In this document: piece by piece, positions 34,701 to 61,624 of the stretch | Position numbering within the stretch: position 1 is the first letter of the stretch | Layout: each line of letters opens with the position of its first letter | Assembly (NCBI GenBank): GCA_035582835.1 | Contig: JAYKAV010002464.1 | Coordinates: forward strand, 1-64,000 | Length of the DNA stretch: 64,000 bases | Source: Phoebastria nigripes | Taxonomy: Eukaryota > Chordata > Aves > Procellariiformes > Diomedeidae | Direction: 5' to 3' | Made by a program: the position numbers and the translations under genes | Notes under the pieces: generated by a model | The model's database searches: none | What the model was told of the DNA's origin: nothing | The model's input: the letters and a program-made list of their open reading frames with translations, nothing else

Positions 34701-37700
34701 TTACTCTCTAGTGATTTGTTTCATTCTTGAAGGGTCTGGTTCTCATCCACAGTTTGCAAAAGCATTTCCTGCCGGGCAGCTGCCAAAGAAAGATGGACCA
34801 AAAATAGCCCAGTGCTTAGGAGGTGCCATGGCATGACACAGTGCCTTCCAGGTGTGACCCAGCTTGGCAGCAGCAGAGCCCAGGGAACAGAGGATGTTTG
34901 TGGGGAGCAGTTTGTGCCCTAGCAGCAGNGGAACAGCCCCAGGCAGAGGTGGAACTCACTGCTGCAGGGCTGCTGTGGGGAGTCGTCCAGCACTCTGCAT
35001 CAGGACCTCTCTTCCCAGACACTGAAGTCATGGCTTTGCTTTTCCCTTTTAGGACGTGTCTCGAAAGCATCATACCTGGAAGGAGCAGAGTCCTTGGCTG
35101 TCATCCTTGGTGAACACTGTGGGGACCGGCATGCCCGCCAAGGGCTTCCCCGTGGGNGCGGATGAGCAGGTGGCACGCTGGAACCCGCCCCGGTGCGGCG
35201 TGCCGGACCTCCCGGCGTCGCTGGATGGCCAGAACGGGCGGAACCGGCAGAAGCGGTTCGTCCTCTCTGGCGGACGCTGGGACAAGACTGATCTCACCTA
35301 CAAGTAAGAGAGGCCTGAAACGGGAGTCAGGCTGGTTTGCTTCTCCCTCCCCAAACCTCTCAGTCCGATGTTCCCTGGAGCGCGGCATGCTGTGACGTGA
35401 TCATAAAAGCTGGAGGGCAGCCCTAAAACTGGGTACGGCCAGCTGGGGGGCAAGGGAGCCACGTGCTGAACAACCAGCAGGGTCGTACCCAGCACCTCCA
35501 CATCCCCTCACGCACACGCGGCCATAAACACAGCTGCCCACCCACCCCTGCCCAAACACATTCCGCACAGCCGTTGCGCCACCCCTCAGTCAGTCCCGCA
35601 TCAACACCCCCATGTGCATACATTCACTTCCCTACATCAAACCCCTGACACATGCCGAGCTGAGCCCCTACCACCAGCCCTCTCCTGTTGTGCCTTTGCT
35701 CCCCCCAGCCACCCCGCTGCAGGCTCACTTCACAGTTTATTTAAAAAAGACCTTTTTATTCAGCTGTTATTGATGTTTCCATAAACACAACTTCAGTGTA
35801 AAGTTTTGCCCAAGTCACCTGACACATTCTCAATCGCGAATCTGCTCAACAGGCTTGCGGGAGGGTTGTGCTGCCTCCCCAGTTGCCCACAGGGGCATGA
35901 GTGGAGAGGTGAGCACTCGTATGGACTTTGACAGCACATAAATCCTCTTTTGTTTAATTAAGTGCAGGAGACAGTTCCTCATAGCGTTAGGAGGCAATAG
36001 ATAACAGAAAGGCTTCTTCCTCTTTTTTTGGTCAACAGTGTTAAAGAAAGAAACACAGCAGAGATGAACACACACCAACACTGTTAATGGAAGGGAAAGA
36101 AAGCTCCCTCTGTGGCAGACTTTACAGTCTGCTTATGTTATAGGAGGGCAGAAGAGGTAGCAGCTGCTCTGAGCGAGCCCAGGTTTCCAGGGGCAAAAAA
36201 TGCAGAGGTTGAGGAGGAGAAATCACATCACACCACTCCCAGGCACCTCTGTGGGGCTGAACTCACAGGGCACAGACCTGGGAAATGCTGCATCACTTCA
36301 CTCCAGAAAAACACAGATCTGCAAAGCTCTCCAGAGAGAGCTCACCTCTGGGCCCACCAGCTAGAGGGTTTCAACACTGATGGGATTTATCTGCTGCACG
36401 TGTTGCTTGGAAGAGGGTGCCTGAGCAGTGCTTGTATGGATTGGAGATGTCCCGGTGCTGAGAGAGAGTGGCAGCCCTAGTGACGTTGATCCTACAGCTA
36501 GCGTCTTCATGACAGCAGTGTCCATGGGACAGTGGCTGATGCTCTCCTCATCCAGTGTCTGTTGCTTTTCAGAATTATCAGGTTCCCGTGGCAACTTGTA
36601 AAAGCTAAAGTGAGAAGGACCATCGAGGAAGCTTTGAAAGTCTGGAGCGACGTGACCCCGCTGACCTTCACCGAGGTGCAGGAGGGCCGGGCTGACATCG
36701 TCATCGATTTCACAAGGTGAGCACAGTGGGCAGCAGCACCCTCCTCCCAGACAGAGCAGCAGCCTTGCAGGCAACACCTCAAGCCTCTAACCAGAGCAGA
36801 GAGCTGCCAGCACACAACTTAGGCACTTAAGTGGAGGCTCATATTTCTGCTTTCAGACACTGGGATTTTTTTGTTTTGGTTTTGAGTTTGTTTTTTTTTT
36901 TGTCAGTTGTGGGCTGCTTGGTGTAAGTGCAGCTGTTCTGTGCTGGCTGTGCACAGTACCATTACTGATCGTTCATTAATTTTCCTGGTACATTTACGTT
37001 TCTCTGCCCACAGGCTGTTTTTCTAAGCATTTGTTTTGACTTTCCATCTTGAGGTCCTCTATCCTGTCCCTTGACTGAACGACGTAACTGTCTGCCCAAA
37101 GACAAATATAGTTTCTTGGTTAAATGAATTTTGGCTCCCAGCCTGAAACTCACTTTTGGCAAAATACGCACGGGGGCAAAGACTTCCCTCTGCTGCATGT
37201 TTGCACAAAACTAATAAAGGCAGTGGAGACTGTCCAAGCAGTGATGCGATGTGCATGCTGTGTATTTGCCGGTGCCTCCCTAAGCTCTCTAAAGTGGCCA
37301 CATCTCTCATGGGTTTCCTTCACTAGTCAATAGTGGGCTTGGCTTGAGTGAGGACCTGAGGGTTTGGCTGGGTTCGCTGCCAGCTGCCCCTCTGCATCCC
37401 CCTGCTGCTCACCTATGTCAACTTAATCTTGCCTTGAGCCGTCACCACTTTAATTCTTTAGGCTCCATGGTCAGCTTTGGGCTGGAAGCTGAACAGGGGG
37501 AGGAGAGAAACATCCCTGAGAAAACATAGGAACTCCCCAGGGCTTCGTGTGACCAAGCTCTGCTTCCTCAGTGCCTCGATGCAGAACCAAGTTTGTGGCA
37601 ATCCAAAGGGCTCAAAACAGTCAATCTGGACTGGTGGGATGAACTTAGGATGGGAGTGAGAGCTGCTGTCCCCTTGCAGTGGCTCCCCGCCTTTTGCCAT

Positions 37701-40700
37701 ATGATGCTGTTCACTGGAGGTACACGGCTGTTTGTCTGATGTGCAATGTGTCTTCCCTCCAGGTACTGGCATGGAGATAACTTGCCTTTTGACGGGCCCG
37801 GAGGGATCCTGGCACACGCGTTCTTCCCCAAGACACACCGGGAGGGAGATGTCCATTTTGACTATGATGAGACCTGGACGATTGGGAACAACCTGGGTAC
37901 GGTACTGTTTCAGGGGGAGCTGTGGACACTCCAGGATGCTTATCAGGGCACTTGGAAATGATTCAGTTGTGGTGTGAACAGGGACCCTGTAAAACTGAGA
38001 GGCAGCAGTCATTTTTGTAGTGTGCATTGTCGTCTCCTACCACTTACAACCCTACTGGTAGTATTCAGGTCTTTTCTTGTCACCCTTCAGCCATAGCAAA
38101 GCCTGTGTCCAGCACCAGGACCCTGGTTTCCCAGTGGGCTCCCCCTGTGCGGGGGGAGCAAGAGGGACACATCTGAGAGACGGCTCCTCTGCCTAGCCAC
38201 ACGCCCTGCCACTTGGGAATTGCACCCAGCATTGGCAGGAGCCGTTAGAAATAAGGCAGGGAAGGAATGAAGGAAAACTGAGGCTCAAGCACTGGCTGAC
38301 ACAGTTGTCTTCCAAAGGACAGCCTCAGCCCCAGTCCCTGCGTGCACTGTTCACTGCCTGCCCACAAAGTATTTTCTTTGTCCAACAAGTCCATAAAGGG
38401 AAACCACCCAGGCTCCAGCTCTGCCCCTGTGGCCTGGGAATGCTCTGACCATAAACAACGCCACATCGAGTCAAGACTCTTTTTTTTCTTTTTTTTTTTT
38501 TTTTTTCTAAATAATAGATCCAAGCTGGTAGCTCTCTGCTTGGGCACTCAGGGTCTGGTGTCACAGTATCTCATGAGATACCGCAGTACTGCCTGGGACC
38601 ATCTGAATCAGTGCCCAAAGCATCAGTTTCTGCAAGAGCCACCAAAATTAACCCGGGTCAGCCCCTCCTCCTCCTTCCCAGCTTGTCTACAGGGACAAAG
38701 ACAAATCAAAAAGCCCAAGTTAAATCCCTGCCTCTCTTGGGTTTTCCCAAGCATTTTGTCCATGTCAATGTTCAGGGCTCAGATGGGCTCCCCGGAAGTC
38801 CACTTTATTGCCAGTTGTATGCCAGCTTGAGTCTCTGCATGGGGCACAGGACTTCTATGTCTCCGACCCTGTTCATGCTGACCCAGATCAAGAACCANGG
38901 AGTACCAATCTTTCTGCAGAAGCGTTTCTGCTCCTTAGGGAAGGGTGGGCTCTGCCATTTTTCACCCTCTGTTGGGGCTGCCTGTGTTGTTGAACAATTT
39001 CCTACATTCTCCCACAAAGACAGTGTTGGAGGCAAACCAGGAACTGAAAATGGATGCCAGTTCCCATCAGAATCCAGCCCTATTCCATGGCCCTTTTTCT
39101 CCCCCCTACATCTTCCATAAATAAATGTTGTAAAAGCTCTTTGCAGCTAATTGCCATTTAACATGCTGAAAAGAGCTTTACGATTATAAACATGGATAAA
39201 TCCTTATCTCAGCTCTCAGTGAGACAGGGAAATCCTTAGCCTCATTTTACAGATGGGAGAGCAGAAGTACGAGGAGGGCTAAGATGTGCCCTGGGGTCAC
39301 CCCAGAGCCATGCAGGAAGCAGGACTCCACGTGGAGGACCTTCTGTGAGGGACACAGTGATGCTCCCCAGCACAGCTCCTTCAGGCGTGCTCTTGTTCAC
39401 CTCCCCCAGAGAATCTGACAACAGCACAGCTGATCTGCCAACACTGGAAAGCATCAAGTGAGGAGCCTGCCAAACTAAACAGAAGTGTCTGAAAGTTTGT
39501 AATAAATCACTGACATAGAAATCCCACTTTCTCAGCTGACCTAGATGTGTCGATTTAATTGGATCAGTGCTGTGTAAATTCATCGCTTCAATGTAAAGCT
39601 GACCAGCGGAGGAAGTCAGGGGCTCACCTTCCCCTCCNCCCTTCCCAGGCGTTCCTCCCAGCTGCATCCCCCCTGTCCTGTCCTGTCCCGTCCCAGTGCT
39701 GAGAAGTGACCTGCTCCCCTGGAGCCAGCAGGGAAATCCTGCTTGGAGCAGCAAGGCTGGCTGACTCACATCCCTGCCTTTCTCATCACTTGGGCTGCAG
39801 CTTGGAGGATTTCTGGCTGAAGGTGAGTGAATGAATACGCTGGGACTTGTCAACAAACAGCCTCGTTCACAAGCTTTGCTGCTTAATATGCCTCTCTTCC
39901 AGCTTTCCCTGAAATTTATCAACTTGAAAAAGCATCCATTGGAAGCTACATAACACCTGCCAAATGACACATTTTTGCATACTGAAATCCACTTGTCCCC
40001 CTCTCCTTTTCTAGACACTCCAAGGTCATGTATTCCTAAAACATGATCTCCCATAAATCTACTTGAGTCTGGTGAAGAAGGTCCAGGCCTTGACATTGGA
40101 TAATTTTTTATGGATTGATTTCTAAATGTCACTTTCTTGCTACAGTCTACACACAAGCAATAAATGAGCTCCCTCTGCTGTCTGTGTGACAACAGCCTTT
40201 AGCAAGTTTTAACCCCAGAGCATTCCCTCGCTGATGCTGGTATCTTCCACAGTGGACATGATCTAAATGGGACCTGATACACTACAGCTGTAGCCAACAA
40301 CTGGTGCAAGGCTGGGTGGACAAAACCCAACCTTACCACCCCACCACCTACATCTATGGGCCAGACTTCTTTCTCCGTGCAAATTTCTCCTTTCCAAAAG
40401 CGCGTGGAAAATCCTTTTCTTCCTGGTAGCCAATGAGGTGCAGGAGCCCCTGGCAAAAGAATTACAAATTACCAACATGCCCAGGCTAATACCTGAGTGT
40501 ATGAATTCACTCACGGTGCTCCTGAACCAGTGGATCCCTTAATTATGCCCTTTGTCTCCTTAAAAAAACACACAAACACGGTGTAGAGCTACACAGGAAA
40601 AGTCTGGGAACAACCTGCAAGCACTGTAGTGGAGGTAGATTTCTCTTGCCTCGCGTTGGGCTCCTACAACATACCTCAGTGCATTGTCAATGGCTGATAA

Positions 40701-43700
40701 TTGGTAGAAGTGAGCCTAGGAGGCAGGCGTCCTCTCTGCAGGCACGGCTTGCCTGTCACACAAAAGCAGGCAAAAGCATCTCCCATCTCTTCCCTTTGCA
40801 GGCACTGACCTCCTCCAAGTGGCTGCTCATGAGTTTGGCCACGTCCTGGGCCTGCAGCACACAGCTGTCTCCAAGTCACTGATGTCTCCTTTCTACATCT
40901 TCCGCTACCCGCTAAGCCTGAGTGAGGATGACAAGCAAGGTATCCAGTACCTCTACGGGAAACCCAAACTGGATCCCAACCCAACCCCAACTCAGCCAGC
41001 AGAGCTGCCCCAGCCAGACCTTGAAACAAATGAGATCACCAACATGGAGGTGAGTGAACAGCCTGTCTGTGTCCTCCTCTAACACCGCAGCTTGTTCCCA
41101 GCTGCTGGGACTGTCCTCACCNTGAGGCCAGCAGCAGGCTTACACGTGGTTTGGTGTCTGTGTCTTCTACCCATGCTGGTGAGCCCAGATCTGGACCCCA
41201 CAGCTGGCACTGCCAGCCAGCCTGGGATGTGCGGGGAGGGGATCTTTGGGCAGCACGTGCCCAACCAAAACTGGTTGAAAGCAGGACAGCTGCCCCGACA
41301 CAGGGACTTCCCGTCCGCTGAACCCAGCCTGGGCAAGGGGGGCTCACGCAAGTCCAAGCACCTGACCAGCCATGCTTTGGCAGTCTGTGCAGCCCGACGC
41401 CTGTGACACAGCTTTCGACGCCGCATCCACCATTCGAGGGGAGCTGTTCTTCTTCAAGTCTCGCTATGTNTGGCGGCTCCGAGCTGGAAAGCTGCAGGAT
41501 GGCTACCCAGCTCTGGCCTCCCGCCACTGGCAGGGGATCCCCAGCTCTGTTGATGCCACCTTCGAGGACCCTCTGGGCAATATCTGGTTTTTCCAAGGTA
41601 AGAGCTGGACTGGGATCAGACGGCTCGGAAATGCTTCTCCTTTACTGAGGGGTATTCAGGACCCAACAAGTTCCTGGGAGGATAAACCTTCTGGGCATCC
41701 TCAGCAATCCAGTGATCCTTGTTATTTGTTTCCGTCTCTGTTTAGTTTAAACTTTTTAGCAGATATTGAGGGGAGAAGAGAGAAGGAGGGGTCACTTTTA
41801 TTTTAGACACAGCCAAGATATCCCATTCTCCTCCTCTAGAACACAAATGTTTGTTTTGAGCCTCTGCCCTGGCAATGATGCTGGCAGAGGAGGAGGAAGA
41901 AAACACTTGCTCCATCCCCCCAGCTGTCCTGGGAAGCACTGTGCCAGAAGAGAGCCCCAGACACTTTCACAAGTTGTGAAACTCCTGAGCCTGTGCCCCT
42001 GAGGCCCTGCTCAGGGGATGGACAGCATCTTCTCTGCTCCTCAGAGACCTGGATGCGGAGCTTCTGTAGTACCCCCAGGCTGAATGAGCCTACAGGGAGC
42101 CTGTGTGCAGAACCAGACAACCTCCTGCCACCACGGGGATTAAAAACCAATCACCCACAGGGGGCCAAACCTCCTCCTGGCCATCTCTGGAGTTCAAGAC
42201 CAGCAACAACCCCTGTTTCAGCTCCACTGTTTTCTTTAATGCTCCTTCCAAGTGTAAATTTAATAGTGGGGATGCAGAATGACATAGGTACCCAGCTGCC
42301 CTGGATGTGTATGCCCCATGAAATCGAGTACCAGAAAGCACACCATGCGGCTCTGCAGGCAGTGTTCCTGCATAAACAGATTACTTAGCACCTGACCTGC
42401 ACACAAGGACTTACAGTGCTAAAATTGGCAGGCTTCTACCATGAGTTAAAATGAGATAAGGGGAAAGTATTACATGCCGTAGGCTAATTACAGAGATTCC
42501 CATTTTAATCTAATCTGGAAATATGTTTCCAGTCTCTATTGCAGCTTGGCAACTTCTTCCTGGTTTCTGTAGCTTGCTCCTTTACAGCCGCATGTCCCCT
42601 TTATGCCTCTGCATGCCCACATACGTTCTCCTCCAAGCACTGAGTTCGCAGGGTAGAGGCTGGTCCCTCCAGCCAAGTCTTTTATTATAACTTCCACAAA
42701 TAGAGAAAAGACAGCTACTAAAACGGTCATCCTCATCCCACCACTGACACCCTTCAGGTTGGACTGAGATGGGAAGTCAACTCCTTGTGCTGCCGGCACT
42801 TTGGGCACCCATCAGTGACAGTGTCCATGACACTGGTGGGGTTTTTGCCTCTCAGGCACAGCTTTCCTTCGGAGCTCTGCCAAGGCACCAGCTCCAGTTG
42901 CACAGTTGACTGCTGAATTATCAGACATCAAAGGGCTTCTGAACCCTTGTCTCCCTTTTCTGTCTCCTCGCCAGATTCTCAGTACTGGATTTACGATGGC
43001 GAGAGACGGGTATCTGGTCCCACCCCAATTGTGGAGCTGGGCCTCCCTGCATCCCCTGTGCAGGCAGCTCTGGTGTGGGGGGCTGAGAAGAACAAGATCT
43101 ACATCTTCAGTGGAGGCAATTACTGGCGCTTCAACCCTCACACCCGCCAGGTGGACAACATCTACCCCCGGACCATGGCCGACTGGCGCGGCGTCCCTCA
43201 GGAGATTGACGCGGCTTTTCAGGATGAGTTTGGTCAGTGCAGCAGGGATGTAGCCTGCTCTGGGGTGGGTGCTCAGGCTGATGCCACTGCCCAGCTGGAA
43301 GAACTGGGCAGATTTAGACATTTGGTAGCAGTGGGCACTTCCCTGCCATAGCAGATGCCATATAGTGTAGAGAGAGAGGGGCAGCTCCCTCCAGTGCATA
43401 GGGAACTGAGGCTTCTCCCATAAAAGTGGGAAGTTTTGTCATTAATAATTGCAACAATCAACAGTTAAGTGTCTGATAGAATTCAAATTTCTGACCAAGA
43501 AATGGACACAGAGTCCTACCCACCTGTTTCTGCTCCCAACAAAGAAAGTGATGAGAAGACAGCAGAAACACTGCCCATGCCTCAGCCTAGGCAGCTGTAC
43601 TGAATGAACAGGCTGCTTTCGGTATTGCCTAGTCCTCCCAGATGTGCCCCATGCTGAAGACAGCATGGTAGTGCCACAGAAACACTGGGGACAGCCAGGG

Positions 43701-44300
43701 TGCTTGGCATGACAGGTGCGGTGACTGCCTCTTTCCTCCCAAAGGATGCAGTGGAACGGCTCCCCACTGCTTCCAGAGCCTAAATCTCAGGGCAGCTTCC
43801 CCACAGTAACAGATGCTCTGCAGCAGGTCTTCACAAGCTCCCTGGCATAGGCCCTGTTCAGGTCCTAGATGTCCTCTGCCCTCTCAGAGCCAAGTCACTA
43901 CATGGGTACAACATATTTTAAACCACCAGGAATATAAAATAAAATCCATCCTGTTTACTCTCCTATCAAAACTGAAACAGTGTGAAAGAACAGTGTAAGC
44001 CACAAGCCTGGGTTCAAGTGAAATGAATCTGTCAGCATCTCCTGCCTCTTCCAGGCTCCCTTTTGGTAGTGCATGTGCTGCAGTGTGTTAGCTAGACAAA
44101 ATGCTGTGAAAGAGCTCAGAGCTGCGCAAACCCTGTCTCTCCTAACGCTTCCTCTCTCACCCACAGGTTTTGCTTATTTCCTGAGAGGCCAAGATTACTG
44201 GAAGTTCGATCCAGTCCAGGTGAAAGTGCTGGAGGGCTACCCACGCCAGACCAGCCAGGACTTCTTCAGCTGTACACCTGCCTCCAACTCCTTCAGATGA
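25775..44300 (+). CDS. MMP11: MMP11, stromelysin-3 (5' end in assembly gap)
   Basis: Exons: up to 25850 (start in the gap), 35053-35303, 36573-36716, 37763-37896, 40802-41049, 41384-41597, 42975-43232 and 44167-44300; 485 residues are visible against 488 in human. Parts in order: an Ala/Leu-rich secretion signal; a propeptide with cysteine switch PRCGVPD; the furin site RNRQKR, which marks an MMP activated inside the cell; and a catalytic domain with the structural zinc/calcium segment ([20 protein letters not shown]), catalytic [11 protein letters not shown] and Met-turn LMSPF. A four-blade hemopexin domain follows, closed by cysteines in PDACDTAF and FFSCTP. MMP11 is secreted by stromal cells during tissue remodelling and is thyroid-hormone induced in amphibian metamorphosis. 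Two single Ns fall at 35157 (GGN, Gly) and 41470 (GTN, Val) and do not change the protein. Exon 6 has two in-frame acceptors 9 nt apart. Intron 1 spans 9.2 kb. Confidence 0.96.
25851..35052 (+). other. MMP11: MMP11 intron 1 (9.2 kb)
   Basis: This is the longest intron in the window. It holds no confirmed nested gene. Two minus-strand cysteine-rich segments near 28216-28445 and a 196-codon frame at 29978-30568 are discussed as findings. A short imperfect tandem of GCTCTGCYGTGTGC words lies near 26930-26995. Position 1 of many vertebrate first introns carries regulatory elements, but none is evident here. Confidence 0.6.
38479..38506. repeat. Poly(T) tract in MMP11 intron 4
   Basis: A long T run interrupted once by C. 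On the minus strand it would read as a poly(A) tail, but no retrocopy or SINE body is evident beside it. Confidence 0.6.
39171..39330 (+). mobile_element. MIR SINE remnant in MMP11 intron 4
   Basis: The stretch follows the MIR consensus in order: a GAGCTTTAC-like word, AATCCTTATCTCAGC, then CCTCATTTTACAGATGGGAG, GGCTAAGATGTGCC, GGGGTCA and CAGAGCCATG. MIR is a tRNA-derived CORE-SINE that was active in early amniotes, so birds keep only old, degraded copies. No alignment was run. Confidence 0.75.
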
Positions 44301-58212
<13,912 letters not shown>

Positions 58213-58520
58213 TCTTCCTGTTGTGACACTGGTGCTCTTCCTACAGACTTTATCCCTATTCTTCTCCCCAAATGGATCTAGGATTGGCAGGGGTCTTTCT
58301 GTCCCTGAAGGGGACACACATTCCACTTGCCAAGAGTTCCCAGTACTGCTGACTTCTGCCCCCATCCCCTCCACCTAAATGCAACGCACCAAGAATGCTG
58401 CGTTAGCACATGATCTAGCTGAGACCTGTGGCAGCTGTTGGAGCCTTTATATACCTGTGTGTGGACAGTGTAAAGATTCTTTTGTATAGGTGCAACATGC
58501 ACTATTAGGACAACTTTTTA

Positions 58521-58526
58521 AATAAA
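58521..58526 (+). terminator. SMARCB1: Poly(A) signal of SMARCB1
   Basis: AATAAA 309 bp beyond the SMARCB1 stop, the first consensus signal, giving a short 3' UTR as in mammals. Confidence 0.8.
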
Positions 58527-60804
58527 AGGAATGCATACTACTTAGGTTGAGTTCAGTAAGTTTGAATGAATAGGGAATCTCACCATGTTTTGTGCTATTC
58601 TGGTAACTGAGCAGTCCCAGGGCCTAATATTAATGCTTTTGCGTATAATGCTGAACACTCACATGCATTCAGTTTTCCTGAAGCATGGTGGAAACTGAGT
58701 GCTTTACTTCAACAGATAAAACAGCCTGAAACCTTTAAACCTAGAAGAAGCAAACAACTCTCTAAAGGACTGGTCTGTTACCACACTTGGTGCAGTCTGT
58801 AATGAACTCAGTGAGGTGTTCAGCTGGCTTACTTGACAAGGGTAGAACAGTTTAACTGAAGTCACAAACTTAACATTCATTTCTGTCAGATGTCAACCTG
58901 GTGTGTGGTAAACCCTTTTTTCTGTGAAGACTGCATCTGGAAAACAATGAAGTCTCTGAACTGGTACAAAAGTTGAAGCCTGTGATCACTGAGACTGCAG
59001 CTTCTCTTCAGCGAGTGGCTTTGCTGTGGTCATTGTCAGCCCCCATAGCTGCCAGTTACAGTGCACAGAGCACCCAAAGCAAAGTGGGTGTCTTAAATAC
59101 CCTTGGCACTGCAGTGTCAGGATTTTGCAACCCTAGAAACAACCTGTCTTTCCCTGGGGAGTTTAAAAACAGAAAATCCATTGAAGTGAGATTAAAAAAA
59201 TTCAAGCTTGCTTAAAAAGCTAATTAGAATCTACCTTGCTGTTGAGGTACACCAGCTCTTTGATAGAGTTCCTACCATTTGCTGCCAGAACTGATGAGTG
59301 TTGCAAGCAGGGCAGATTTTGCTGGCAGCCCGACAGTTATGTTCAGGCCTTTATGATAAAGCCAGTAGGTTTTACGATCCTTGCTGATCCACCCACACTG
59401 CTTGCACAGTCAAAAAAACACTTTCCGGACTTAATTTATCATGTTTAGACTTGAGTAATAGCAGCCAGTTCTGATTCCTGGGTGGGAGGGAACTTTTTCC
59501 AGATGGTCGTCTGCAGAAACCAAAAACTTGCAATTTAGCAATAATATTACTGCAGTCTTATCGTAGGCTCCTGTGCCAGAGTGGTACTCTACCCATTATT
59601 CCTTATTAGGTTGAAAGGTTATTTCAGCAATCTGAATCCTGCTGCATCTTAGCCTCCCATGTAGAACACGTATTTTGCCTCATGGACTTAACTCCAACTC
59701 TTCCTGAGACACTTCAGCCTCTCTTTGTTACTATCAGGTACTTCTGCAAGCAGCCTCTTCAGGGAATTTGACCAAAACAAGCATGAAACTGCTGTAGCCT
59801 TGAACTAGCACCTGTGGTGCAATTTTTGAATTGCTGTGAAGCTTGTGGTTACCTAATCCTAAAGTTCACAACAAGGTATGGACGCACAAGGACTGCAGCA
59901 TCTGTAGTGGGTTTACAAGTACCTCCCTCTGCTTCTCAAGCCCCAGAGAAGCTGTAGGAATTGTCCTTCCAAGCAGCAAGGGGCAAGGCAGGACAGCCTA
60001 GGGGGCCAAGTCCCAGAAAGATGAGAACTTCAGCCAGCTTTCTCCATGTATGAGGACTACTAAGGAACAGCTGGGAGCTGCTTTCTTGCTCTATAATCAC
60101 AACTCCTTAGGTTAATCTAGTACCCTAGCTAAAAGTGTAGCCCAGCTTTTGCATTTCAAAGTCCCATCTCAGAAGCAATTTAAAACAGAAGAGCTGCAGA
60201 CTTTAAAGACAAACTCTTTCCAGCTCTGTGTTGCAAGGCAGATGGCAAGTATGTGTTGAGTCTGAGGCTGCTTAGCCCTTAGTACTGCTGTGTCTTCTAG
60301 TACAAGATTACCACCTGTACAGTTCTTTCATCCTCTTCCTAGAGGGAAACATAAGTGCAGCAAAATAGCTTGTTCAAATGAAGTCTGATTTTTCATAAAA
60401 AAAGGTGTTTTCATGGGAAGCCCACAGAGGAGGTGGGAGTCGGGGGGCTGTGGTTCAATCTTCCTTTGCCACAAGGCTTCTATATCATTCTTCTTAATTG
60501 GATGCTGGTTACTCACATTTCTCTTAGTAGTTTTAGTGCTGGTTTGCAAGCTTGTCTAGCTGAGCAGAGGGCAACATTGCCAAATGAGCTATCCTAAGAT
60601 ACAATGTTTGCAGATTTACTACAAAGGCTTTGAGGTCTGGTACAAGCACAGGTGTCCTGCATTAGCAAGAATGATCAAATCCATTTAGTACAGCTGTTCA
60701 TGGTAGGGACTAGCTTGTTTAGTTTTCCCCTAAAATTCAGATGTTTAAGTTTCAGAACTAAAAAATTCAACAAGAGTGGAATTACACTGCATGTGCAGAC
60801 AGCC
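58527..60804. other. Intergenic region between SMARCB1 and DERL3
   Basis: Both flanking genes end towards this 2.3 kb stretch. It is AT-richer than the rest of the window and holds no exon, RNA gene or repeat I can name. Confidence 0.55.
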
Positions 60805-60810
60805 TTTATT
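60805..60810 (-). terminator. DERL3: Poly(A) signal of DERL3
   Basis: AATAAA on the minus strand about 815 bp beyond the DERL3 stop codon. It is the best candidate for the transcript end. Confidence 0.6.
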
Positions 60811-61624
60811 ACTAGTGTCAAGTGCTACTTCCAGTCACCACCTAGATCAAGTGTCTAGCTCTGTCCCCCGTCCTTTCCCTGGCACCCCTTTCTCCAACTA
60901 GACACCACCCCACCCCCACCCCTTCTCATGCTCTGCAGTCCTGCTGACATAAGAGGGGAAGGACATCTTCCAGCTAGCCTGAACTTTGCATTGCCCACCA
61001 AAAAAGAAAAGCCCAAGCAAGCAGCCTGGCAGTTTTGAGCAAAATCCTGATGAGTACTGGTGAATTGCTGCCTCTGCCCCTGGCAGAAATGGACACACAA
61101 CTGAAAAATAAAGACTTTAATGTAAAGACTCTTTGGAAACAACAACCAAAAAGAGGAGTGGGGGACTTAGGGGAAAGGAAGAGGCTGAACTGCATTCTAC
61201 CATGGTAGAGCTGGAGTACTACTTCATTGAAAGCCCACAAAGAGGCCTCACAACAGTGAGAGCCAGGAGGAGCATTAGTCTTCGTACAGAGGCCAAGAGT
61301 GACCTGGCACACAGCAAGTCATTAACAGCAAGAGGAGGAGTAACTGGTTTAACACCCCATTTGATACTTATTCCCCACTGGGTAACTGAGGAGCCATCAC
61401 AACTTCCAGTCCCTGTCCCTAGAACACCTCCGTAAGCATTCATCAGTTCTTACGTGCAAAGCTCTGTGGAACCACTTGGTACAAGGGAAAGATGGGTTAC
61501 CCATACAAACAGTGAAACATTACACATTGGAATGGCAACTGGTGTTATTCCAGTAGGATCTCTGGGCCACAGCATAAGTCCAGCTGGAAGAGAGGAATCT
61601 GGCCACATGGAGAAGTCCCCTGTG

